DNA of 50,864 bases, from the NCBI GenBank assembly GCA_949282305.1, contig CASDPB010000025.1, forward strand, positions 1 through 50,864, in the 5' to 3' direction. Shown piece by piece: positions 8,258 through 15,244 of this stretch. The translations under genes were made by a program, and so were the position numbers. Positions within the stretch are counted from its first letter, which is position 1, and each line of letters opens with the position of its first letter. Source of the DNA: an uncultured Lentisphaeria bacterium (GTDB taxonomy: Bacteria > Verrucomicrobiota > Lentisphaeria > Victivallales > UBA1829). The notes beneath the pieces were generated by a model. The model was not told the DNA's origin, did not search any database, and saw nothing but the letters and a program-made list of their open reading frames with translations.

Positions 8258-9688
8258 TTATTCTTTCACTGCGGAAAAAAGCAGCTCCTTCTTCCATTTT
8301 CTGCCATCCGCGTCACGGTAAAGCAGATAGAAGTTCCCGCCGGAATCAAGAACGGCAAGGCAGCGCGCATGAGGAATGGAATAGACTTTCACCGGATCAC
8401 CGGACTTTCTGGGGGCAAGCTCCTCCGGAAAAATTGAACTTTTCTTTTCCAGTGACGGCACTGCAATCTGAGCGATTTCCCCCTTCCGGCTCATCAGCGC
8501 AAAGAACGAATCCGGTTCAAAGGAATCCGCCAGAACTCCCGCACTGTTCCCGCCGAAACGCCGGACATTGCGGTTCAGAACACAAATGCCCTCCCGCATT
8601 TCGGTTTCCGGCGGCACAAGCAGGTACACATTTTCCCGCAGACATAAAATTTCCTGCGGAATGAAATCCTCCGGAATGGGGAAATTGGAGAGCGGACGGA
8701 AATCGGAAGTCTTGCAGAATTCCAGCATCCCGCCGGAAGCCATGACAATCATCGACCCCTTTTCGGCAAATGTAATCGCCGGCTCATTGCCCCGGCTCCT
8801 GATCCGTTTCGGTGCCCTGCCCAGATCTCCGGAGTCGTAAATCCTGACATTCGGAGTGTTGTTTTCCGTCACATAAAGCATTCCGGAAACCTTTTCCGCC
8901 ACGATCCGCGCAGGGTGATAGTCAAGCTCGCATGATCCGGCTGTTTCACCGGTCTGAAGATCGAAAACCAGCAGTCTGTCCTTGTTTTCCGGTTCCCCCT
9001 GCCCTTTGCAAAGCGCGGCAATCCGCCCGGTGTCGCCGATGAGCGCGATCCTGCTGATCTGCACTTTCGGAAGCTGGTACAAAACGGGAACCGTCCACGT
9101 ATTCGTATCAAATGCAATGATTCTGGAACCGTAAGGGCCATCGGCATCCCCGGTTGTTTCAATAAAGACAATCAAGGTTTTATCCGGGCTGATCGCCGCA
9201 TCGGGCAGCCGGACTCCGCTGATCCCGGCAGTGACCAGTTTCGGGCTCCAGCGGATGATCTTATCCGGATTCTTCGATGCAAGGCGCGCCGCAAGAGTGC
9301 CATCCGCATGTTTCGTCCAGAGCTTTCTGCGATGCAGCTCGGATTTTTTGACATGCTGCTTCTTCCGTCCCGTTTCATCGGCTTCCGGCGTTTCCTGTTG
9401 CCTGTCAAGAATCACGACATTGGAGTTGTCGACCGCCGTCTCTTCCTCCCGATTGTATTCCTGCTGCTCCTTTGCGGAAATACGCACCTTCAGAGTACCT
9501 TCCTGATAATCCTCCTCCACGTTTTTTTTCACGGCAGCGGCTTTCCCCGGCTCTTTTTCTTCCGTCTGCCGAATCTGCACATCCTGTTCCGGCGTCTCCC
9601 CGCGGGGCGGCTGCTTCCTGCCGCAGGAACAAAGCAGGAGCGGAATCAGGAAAAGAGCGGATAAAAAAGCGGTGCTGCGCAGATACAT
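8258..9688 (-). CDS. Lipoprotein with predicted beta-propeller
   Basis: A 476-residue exported protein. The signal peptide ends in the lipobox LLLCSC, so Cys22 should be lipidated. Residues of about 25-115 are charged and low in complexity (Glu, Lys and Gln-rich), a likely disordered tether. The rest has repeated short strands of the type IIAFDTNTWTV, LLVFDLQTGET and VRIYDSGDLG, as in WD40/YVTN-like beta-propellers. No enzymatic motif is visible. A binding or scaffolding role at the membrane is inferred from fold only. GGAGG precedes the ATG. The gene has its own terminator at 8187, and another terminator separates it from the operon upstream. Confidence 0.7.
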   Translation of the reverse strand: MYLRSTAFLSALFLIPLLLCSCGRKQPPRGETPEQDVQIRQTEEKEPGKAAAVKKNVEEDYQEGTLKVRISAKEQQEYNREEETAVDNSNVVILDRQQETPEADETGRKKQHVKKSELHRRKLWTKHADGTLAARLASKNPDKIIRWSPKLVTAGISGVRLPDAAISPDKTLIVFIETTGDADGPYGSRIIAFDTNTWTVPVLYQLPKVQISRIALIGDTGRIAALCKGQGEPENKDRLLVFDLQTGETAGSCELDYHPARIVAEKVSGMLYVTENNTPNVRIYDSGDLGRAPKRIRSRGNEPAITFAEKGSMIVMASGGMLEFCKTSDFRPLSNFPIPEDFIPQEILCLRENVYLLVPPETEMREGICVLNRNVRRFGGNSAGVLADSFEPDSFFALMSRKGEIAQIAVPSLEKKSSIFPEELAPRKSGDPVKVYSIPHARCLAVLDSGGNFYLLYRDADGRKWKKELLFSAVKE

Positions 9689-9705
9689 GGCAAGAGCCCT
9701 CCACA

Positions 9706-9737
9706 GAAAAAAGGCGCACCCTTTTCAAAAGTGCGCC
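9706..9737 (-). terminator. Rho-independent terminator
   Basis: On the minus strand, GGCGCAC and GTGCGCC form a perfect 7-bp stem closed further by an AT-rich inner stem, followed by TTTTTT. It lies 14 bases past the stop of the Nif11-like gene and should end the CNNM operon. Confidence 0.9.
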
Positions 9738-9750
9738 GGTTCAATCGGAT

Positions 9751-10041
9751 TTACTTGAGATTGCGGATCCATTCCACGACAACCTTGCAGGCGTCCGGAT
9801 TGCCGGACGCCATCTGCTCTTCGTAGAAGCCGCAGACCAGTTTCTCAAGCTCGCCGTCCGCCAGTTTATGCCCGACAACTTCGCCGACCACCTTGTTCAG
9901 ATCGTCCTTTGTGAAGCTGTACTTTTCATCCGCCATGATTTTGTCGATCGCGGCTGTCTCCTTGACATCGGCAAGAGCCGCCCTGAAATCCTCATCCGTC
10001 ATCATTCTGACGCAAAACGCCCGTGCAATTTCTGCTGACAT
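9751..10041 (-). CDS. Nif11-like leader peptide family protein
   Basis: A 96-residue acidic soluble protein. Residues of about 5-70 follow the Nif11/nitrile-hydratase-leader pattern seen in RiPP precursors: an early Phe plus TDEDFRAAL, a middle helix, then YSFTKDDLNKVV and KLADGELEKLVCG where the family usually has an EL..V.GG cleavage site. The tail after CG is about 25 residues with one Cys, so it is a poor classical core peptide. AAAGGA lies 8 bases before the ATG. It sits 38 bases after the second CNNM gene and before a strong terminator, so it is the last gene of that operon. No modification enzyme is nearby. It may be a Nif11-domain protein with another role. Confidence 0.55.
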   Translation of the reverse strand: MSAEIARAFCVRMMTDEDFRAALADVKETAAIDKIMADEKYSFTKDDLNKVVGEVVGHKLADGELEKLVCGFYEEQMASGNPDACKVVVEWIRNLK

Positions 10042-10079
10042 TTTCTATTTCCTTTCATTGGTTTGTTTGAGCATCATAA

Positions 10080-11084
10080 TCATTCAAAAAGAAGCGAAGC
10101 CAGATCCTCCGGCTTTACAATTCCGCACTGCCTCCTGTTGCCGTCCAGCACGACAAAAAACAGAATCCGGCGGAACCGCATTTTTTCGATCAGCTCCCCG
10201 AGCTTCAGATTGTCGCTGATAAAATCCAGCGGACGCGCACATGCGGAAACCGGAGTGGTATCCCACAGCGCTTCATCAATTGAATAAATCGCATCATAGA
10301 GGTTGAATATACCACACCATTCGCGGAATTCATCCTTTTTTCCGGAATATTTTGCAGGATATATCGGGATTTTTGTCTCTTTGCATCCGTTGCAGTAGTC
10401 AAACGCCTCGCGGATCGTCATGTCTGAAGGAATGTCATGCACCATATTTTTCGGCGACATGATGTTCTGGATCAGCATACCGGGAATGTCGATCGCCTTG
10501 TCGATAATCGACGCGGTGGCGTCGTCCAGCGCTCCCGAAGACTGGCTTTCCCGCAGATAAAGCCGGAAATTTTCGCGAACGACAACGCCGGGCGGCTTTT
10601 CCTCGCCGTGTTTCTGAAGTTTTGCAGCCAGCGAATTCAGGGAATCCGTAATTTTTGAAAAAATGCGCACCGGGATGAACAGCAGAAGATATGCTGCGTA
10701 AAAGACCCGTATGAAAATGGAACACCGGTCAAACGGCGCCTCCCGGAACCAGTTCTTCGGCACGATTTCGCAGGCAAGCAGAATCACGCTTAAAACGGAG
10801 CTGGTCAGAAACAGCGTCAGGCTCCCGCTGAGATGAAAGCATTCAATGAACTTTTTCGTCATCAGAGACGCCATGACAACGCTGATATTGACTCCGATCA
10901 GCGCCGTGGCAATCATGATCCCCGGATTCTGAAGGAAAAACACCATGATCCTGGCGGATTTCCGACCCGTCTTGGCGGCATGTTCGGCTCGCGGCCTCAT
11001 GACGGAAACCATTCCCGTTTCCATACCGGCAAAGAAGCCCTGCATGCAGATGAAAAAAAGTGCCATGACAAAATAAAAGATCAT
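10080..11084 (-). CDS. CNNM/CorC-family membrane protein (second of pair)
   Basis: A 334-residue inner-membrane protein of the DUF21-CBS family, which includes magnesium/cobalt efflux-linked proteins. About four hydrophobic segments fill the first 140 residues, starting with an N-terminal helix containing FFAGMETG. A CBS pair follows, including IMSPKNMVHDIPSDMTIREA. It lacks the C-terminal CorC_HlyC domain. Its ATG overlaps the stop of the first paralogue (ATGA), and GGAGGGGGG precedes it. Metal specificity cannot be told. Confidence 0.78.
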   Translation of the reverse strand: MIFYFVMALFFICMQGFFAGMETGMVSVMRPRAEHAAKTGRKSARIMVFFLQNPGIMIATALIGVNISVVMASLMTKKFIECFHLSGSLTLFLTSSVLSVILLACEIVPKNWFREAPFDRCSIFIRVFYAAYLLLFIPVRIFSKITDSLNSLAAKLQKHGEEKPPGVVVRENFRLYLRESQSSGALDDATASIIDKAIDIPGMLIQNIMSPKNMVHDIPSDMTIREAFDYCNGCKETKIPIYPAKYSGKKDEFREWCGIFNLYDAIYSIDEALWDTTPVSACARPLDFISDNLKLGELIEKMRFRRILFFVVLDGNRRQCGIVKPEDLASLLFE

Positions 11085-12385
11085 GCCTGTCCCCCCTCCG
11101 GCTGCTCCTCCGGCACGTCGTTGACCGTGACAAGAACCCGCGTGACACGGTTGCGCGAGACGGTTTTTGCAAACAGTGTCACATTGTCAAAAGCCACGGA
11201 GTCCCCCTGCTGCGGAATTGCGCCCAGAAGTTCGCAAAACACGCCGTTGATGGTTTTTGCGCTGAAACGACCGGGCGATACTTTCAGGGAAAGCGCCATT
11301 TTCATGAATTCAAAGGAAGACATTCCGTCAAACAGCCACTGATTTCTTCCGATCTTCAGGAGCTCCCATTCCGCCTGATTGTCCAGTTCCACGGAACGCC
11401 CGGTCAGCTCGGAATAGATGTCTTCCCGCATAATCATTCCGGAAACCGCGCCGTATTCGTCCGCCGCCAGCGCCGCTCCCGCGGATGCTTCCTTCAACGT
11501 GCGCAAAGCCTTCTCCAGAGTCGCCTGCTCCGGAATGAAAATTGTTTTTTTCAACATGCACGATGAAGTGCTCCACGACCTTCGTTCCTCCCGCGGCAGA
11601 CAGAAAAAAGCGCGTGCGGAAAGAATTGCGTCCGCGGTGTCAAGCGAATCGGTATCCGTAACCGGCAGGTATGCCTGACAGCTTTCCCGGATCACCCGGC
11701 AGACCTCCTGCGGCGAAGCGTTTCTGGAAATGAAGTGCAGACTGGCACGCCCGCGCATGACACTTTCCACGCTCTTGCTGCGGAGTGCAAACGTCTCCTT
11801 CATCAGCTTGGCTTCATCGGGTGTGAAGAGCCCCCGCTCGCAGGAAAGATCAATATACGAGAGATATTCCGTCGGCGTCAGCCCCGCCTCCGTCCTGCGT
11901 CCGAGAACGTCCAGGATTTTCCCGCAGATCTTCTCCACCGTAAAAGTCAGAGGATAAAGCAGTTTCCGCATTACGGCAACCGGAGTCGCGACGCAGCGGG
12001 ACCAGGGTTCGCAATAGGCATAGGCAAGAGTCATCGGGCTGACCTCCCCGAACAGAAGCAGGATCACGATACCCGTCACGCCGGAGACAATCAGGGTCAA
12101 TGTCGGATTCAGATGAAAACGGCTGAGAATCGTATCGTTGAGCATCGAAACGCAGCTGTTAACGAACATGTTGCAGAAGATGATGGTAATCAGCGTTCTG
12201 TGATACCCCGTCATCAGCATGTAGATGCGCCGTTCGATGGCGGATGAACTGTCCTTGTAGGAAAGAATTTTCGCACGGCTCAGCGAGAACAGTGACATCT
12301 CCGAACTGGAACAGAATGCCGATATTCCCACTAATAAAATCAACAACAGTATTTCAAAAACTAAAACAAGTGACGCCGAATCCAT
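11081..12385 (-). CDS. CNNM/CorC-family membrane protein with CorC_HlyC domain (first of pair)
   Basis: A 434-residue protein with the full family layout: an N-terminal DUF21 membrane domain (a helix ending ISAFCSSSEMSLFSLSR, then more helices), a CBS pair (from about SVESVMRGR to about SGMIMREDIYSEL), and a CorC_HlyC domain at the C-terminus. The Ser/Glu-rich SSSEM in the first helix corresponds to the conserved ion-pathway region of CNNM proteins. The ATG at 12385 follows GGAG; the frame is open upstream, but MDSASLVLVFEILLL is the natural start. It heads an operon with its shorter paralogue and the Nif11-like gene. Tandem unequal pairs suggest a heteromer. Confidence 0.8.
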   Translation of the reverse strand: MDSASLVLVFEILLLILLVGISAFCSSSEMSLFSLSRAKILSYKDSSSAIERRIYMLMTGYHRTLITIIFCNMFVNSCVSMLNDTILSRFHLNPTLTLIVSGVTGIVILLLFGEVSPMTLAYAYCEPWSRCVATPVAVMRKLLYPLTFTVEKICGKILDVLGRRTEAGLTPTEYLSYIDLSCERGLFTPDEAKLMKETFALRSKSVESVMRGRASLHFISRNASPQEVCRVIRESCQAYLPVTDTDSLDTADAILSARAFFCLPREERRSWSTSSCMLKKTIFIPEQATLEKALRTLKEASAGAALAADEYGAVSGMIMREDIYSELTGRSVELDNQAEWELLKIGRNQWLFDGMSSFEFMKMALSLKVSPGRFSAKTINGVFCELLGAIPQQGDSVAFDNVTLFAKTVSRNRVTRVLVTVNDVPEEQPEGGQA

Positions 12386-12575
12386 GGATACTCCATTGTC
12401 CTGAAATTGTAATGTAACCGAAAATATTCCGCATACAAATGTTTTCTCCGTTTTTTTGACAAATTTTACATGTCCTTCCGGTTCGCGGTGCGGAAATGAT
12501 TCACAACCCTGCCTTGAAGTCCCGGCAAATCCGGTCCATTGATGAAAAATGAACGCAAAATATCTGAAATGGGGA

Positions 12576-12603
12576 TTGACAAACAGGAAAAATATTGTAT
12601 AAT
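12576..12603 (+). promoter_or_regulatory. Consensus sigma-70 promoter of the GntR gene
   Basis: TTGACA (12576-12581) and TATAAT (12598-12603) match both consensus boxes exactly with a 16-base spacer. It lies 52 bases before the TTG start of the regulator gene. Confidence 0.85.
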
Positions 12604-12655
12604 TAATGAAGAGACTTAAAGGATACATATTCAAGATTCCTGAAGGAGACCTGAT

Positions 12656-13759
12656 TTGCAGTCGAAAAGCCAGCAGATTTATCATGTCCTGAAAAACCGG
12701 ATCGAAGAGAGTTTCTATCCGGGGGGTTCCCGTCTGCCGAAAGAAATTGAACTGGCAGAAGAGCTCAGGGTATCCCGGAAAACCCTGCGCCTCGCTCTGG
12801 ACCAGCTGGCGCGCCAGAACCTGATCGAACGGATCAAGAGAAAGGGGACTTTTGTCAGAACCGACCACAAGGCGAAATACAAAATCCTGCTGATCCTGAA
12901 CGAAGAACGGGAAATCTACAATCCCTACCCCTATATCATGCCGGGAATTCAGACGGCGGCGGAAGCCATGAACATTCAAGTGGAGTCCTGCACGGAGGAA
13001 TCACTCGGCACTCTTTCCGCCCGGGACATGGTGCGGAACATCCGCATGAACAAGCCGGACGGCATCATTTGTCTGCGGAACAATTTCCGCGGCGATGAGG
13101 CTTTGCTGAAAATCCTTCAGAAAACCGGGATTCCCGTATTGCTCCCCCATGCGGCAATATCAGACCACGCTGTCACCGGTTTCGCGGTGCTGTGCATGGA
13201 CTTTCCCCGGATCATGAAGGACGGTCTGGAATATCTGAAGGGACAGGGACACCAAAAGATCGCCACGCTCTCCTGGGCGGAATCCGGACGGGGAATCACG
13301 CGGGAGGAGTATCTGCGCTGGCAGCAGGAAATCGGCGTGGATTCCAATCCCGTCTATTACCATACCGCAGCCTCTTTCGACGCTATCCCCGACGCCATGG
13401 AACAGCTACTGGCACTGCCGCATCCTCCAACCGCGGTTTTCTGTTATTCGGACTTCTTCGCCATCCGCATCTACCAGTATCTCAAAAGCAGAAACATCCG
13501 GATTCCGGAACAGCTGTCCGTTCTGTCCATCGGCGGGCATATCGGCTGCAATTATCTGAGTCCGACCCTCTCCGCCATTGACTTCGACCTGCTGGGAATC
13601 GGGCAGCTGGCTGTCAGAACGATTATGGAAATTGTCTGCAGCCGAAAGACCTGCCGGGAAATGCCCCTGATTTTCTGTCCGCATCATATTATTGAGCGCC
13701 AAAGCACAAACCTTGGGACTCATTCCATAAAAATCGGGAAAAGGAGACAGATTCCATGA
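12656..13759 (+). CDS. GntR-type regulator with sugar-binding-like domain
   Basis: A 367-residue DNA-binding regulator. Residues 1-70 form a GntR winged helix-turn-helix (SRLPKEIELAEELRVSRKTL, then LIERIKRKGTFV). From about residue 75 a periplasmic-binding-protein-like sensor follows, of the kind seen in LacI/AraR regulators (DGIICLRNN, HQKIATLSW, PTAVFCYSDFFAIRIYQYL, LSVLSIGGH). It starts with TTG at 12656: AAGGAG lies 8 bases upstream and no better start exists. It is likely to respond to a sugar or oligosaccharide and to control the pseudopilin and DUF4838 genes that follow. Its stop overlaps the ATG of a tiny frame at 13756. Confidence 0.85.
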   Translation: MQSKSQQIYHVLKNRIEESFYPGGSRLPKEIELAEELRVSRKTLRLALDQLARQNLIERIKRKGTFVRTDHKAKYKILLILNEEREIYNPYPYIMPGIQTAAEAMNIQVESCTEESLGTLSARDMVRNIRMNKPDGIICLRNNFRGDEALLKILQKTGIPVLLPHAAISDHAVTGFAVLCMDFPRIMKDGLEYLKGQGHQKIATLSWAESGRGITREEYLRWQQEIGVDSNPVYYHTAASFDAIPDAMEQLLALPHPPTAVFCYSDFFAIRIYQYLKSRNIRIPEQLSVLSIGGHIGCNYLSPTLSAIDFDLLGIGQLAVRTIMEIVCSRKTCREMPLIFCPHHIIERQSTNLGTHSIKIGKRRQIP

Positions 13760-13830
13760 AAAATCCCCCTTTTGCATTGACGGAGCTTCCGGGGACGGGC
13801 TCCTGCGGAAAAGATATTCCGTTTCAGTAG
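13756..13830 (+). CDS. Possible 24-residue peptide coupled to the GntR gene
   Basis: A short frame begins with an ATG that overlaps the regulator stop as ATGA, and AAGGAG sits 8 bases upstream. The peptide MKNPPFALTELPGTGSCGKD... resembles nothing I can name. The middle FALTEL is faintly like the FTLIEL of pseudopilins, so it could be a relic of one. The good ribosome site and coupling argue for translation; the length argues against function. Confidence 0.25.
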   Translation: MKNPPFALTELPGTGSCGKDIPFQ

Positions 13831-13860
13831 AAAGACAGAGCGGCGTTCTTATTCCGCAGA

Positions 13861-14586
13861 ATGAAAATGAATGTTTTCACTCTGATAGAGCTTCTGATCG
13901 TTATTGCGATCATTGCCATTCTCGCGGGACTTCTGCTTCCCGCGCTGAACACAGCCAAAGAGAAGGCCCGCGGCATTCAATGTATTTCCAACATGAAGAC
14001 AATCATGACGGCAGTCAACATGTATGCCGATGATTACAATGACGTCTTTCCGGGCTATCGTCCGGACGGCAGTGCGACAGGCACGACCTGGACCATTATG
14101 GACGGCACAAATCCTCTCGCAACCTATTTCGGCATTTCATTTTCAACGTTCCGCCTTGGAGAAATATCCAAAAACGGGGGAAGATCGGCAATCTCCTGCC
14201 CGAGCCGCCGTTATCAGCCAGACGACAGCGGGCGGGGTCATGCGATGAGTTACGGTTATCAGATGATGAGCATGTCCTATCCCAAACGGACACGCTTTCA
14301 GGCGCCGGGCAGAACCTGCAAGTATGCGGAATCCAGGGAGGCCTACTTCGGACCCAGGCTCAGCGGCGACACTGGAAGCACGCAATACTTCAACCTGGCG
14401 GCCCCGCACTCCGGAAACAATGCGGCAATCGGGTGGGCAGACGGTCATGCCGGCATGCTGCAATACGGCAGAATCCCCTATGCGGAACGCTTCCCGGAAT
14501 ATTACCGGCACGTCTTCTGGATTGCCTACAGAATCACAGGCGACGACGGCGTGATTTACTATCCGAAGTATTTTGATTTCAACTGA
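13861..14586 (+). CDS. Pseudopilin-like protein with H-x-DG motif
   Basis: A 241-residue exported protein. [20 protein letters not shown] at residues 6-25 is a type IV prepilin N-terminus with Glu at position +5; the residue before Phe is Val, not the usual Gly. After the helix come [17 protein letters not shown] and [16 protein letters not shown], and near the C-terminus an H-x10-DG motif ([13 protein letters not shown]). This layout is greatly expanded in Lentisphaerota and Planctomycetota. The role is unproven; it probably sits in the envelope. No clear ribosome site precedes the ATG. It lies between a sugar-type regulator and two secreted proteins. Confidence 0.85.
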   Translation: MKMNVFTLIELLIVIAIIAILAGLLLPALNTAKEKARGIQCISNMKTIMTAVNMYADDYNDVFPGYRPDGSATGTTWTIMDGTNPLATYFGISFSTFRLGEISKNGGRSAISCPSRRYQPDDSGRGHAMSYGYQMMSMSYPKRTRFQAPGRTCKYAESREAYFGPRLSGDTGSTQYFNLAAPHSGNNAAIGWADGHAGMLQYGRIPYAERFPEYYRHVFWIAYRITGDDGVIYYPKYFDFN

Positions 14587-14721
14587 CTTCCCGCAATCCA
14601 CTGTCGGGAAAGGACACAACGCCGGCATCAACCAAATCAGAGGAGGAAACAGAAACAGCAAATTACAACTCAATACGGTATCTCCATCCACAGTCAACAG
14701 AAAAAACAAACGAAGCGGATC

Positions 14722-15222
14722 ATGAAACATTCTCTTATTCCGGTATTTTCTCTTGTCTTCTGCATCGGACTCTCCGGAGCAGACAGACTTATCATGGATT
14801 TCAAGCAGCAGTTTGCAAAACTGCCGGAAACAAAACGTTCCACGGACAAGTTCGTAAAAGTCGCTCCGGCGCTGAAACTGTTCCAGGCTGAAGGCAAAGG
14901 CATTGCCTGGCAGGACTTCTTCCTGTTTTCCCCGCAGACCGGGAAGAAGCTGATTCTGAATGCGAAGATCCTCCGGGCAGGCGGCGGCAATCCGCTCATA
15001 CTCACAGTGCAGGCAGCCGACAAGGAAAACCGGAGAACAGTCCTGGCACAAATCAGCTGTCTGCCGAAAAAGGAAAACACTTTTGAAGAAATCGCAGTTC
15101 CTTTTGAAATGCCCGCCGGGGAACTGAATTTTCTGAAAGTCCTGCTGGAAACACGCGCTCCGACAACCTGGATCATTGATGAAATCCAGCTTCATGAGGC
15201 GGAACCGGAAAAACAGAAATAA
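14722..15222 (+). CDS. Small secreted domain protein, paralogue of next gene's N-terminus
   Basis: A 166-residue protein with a Sec signal peptide (residues 1-20, ending LSGAD). The mature part is a single beta-rich domain of carbohydrate-binding-module type. The same domain pattern occurs at residues of about 28-180 of the next protein: a xxFxxFLFxxxTGK centre, then FKLP or FEMP, and finally WIIDE(I/P)xL. It therefore appears to be a stand-alone copy of that module. A glycan-binding role is inferred. Only 22 bases separate the two genes. Confidence 0.6.
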   Translation: MKHSLIPVFSLVFCIGLSGADRLIMDFKQQFAKLPETKRSTDKFVKVAPALKLFQAEGKGIAWQDFFLFSPQTGKKLILNAKILRAGGGNPLILTVQAADKENRRTVLAQISCLPKKENTFEEIAVPFEMPAGELNFLKVLLETRAPTTWIIDEIQLHEAEPEKQK

Positions 15223-15244
15223 TCCGCCGGAACAAGGAGTCTCC

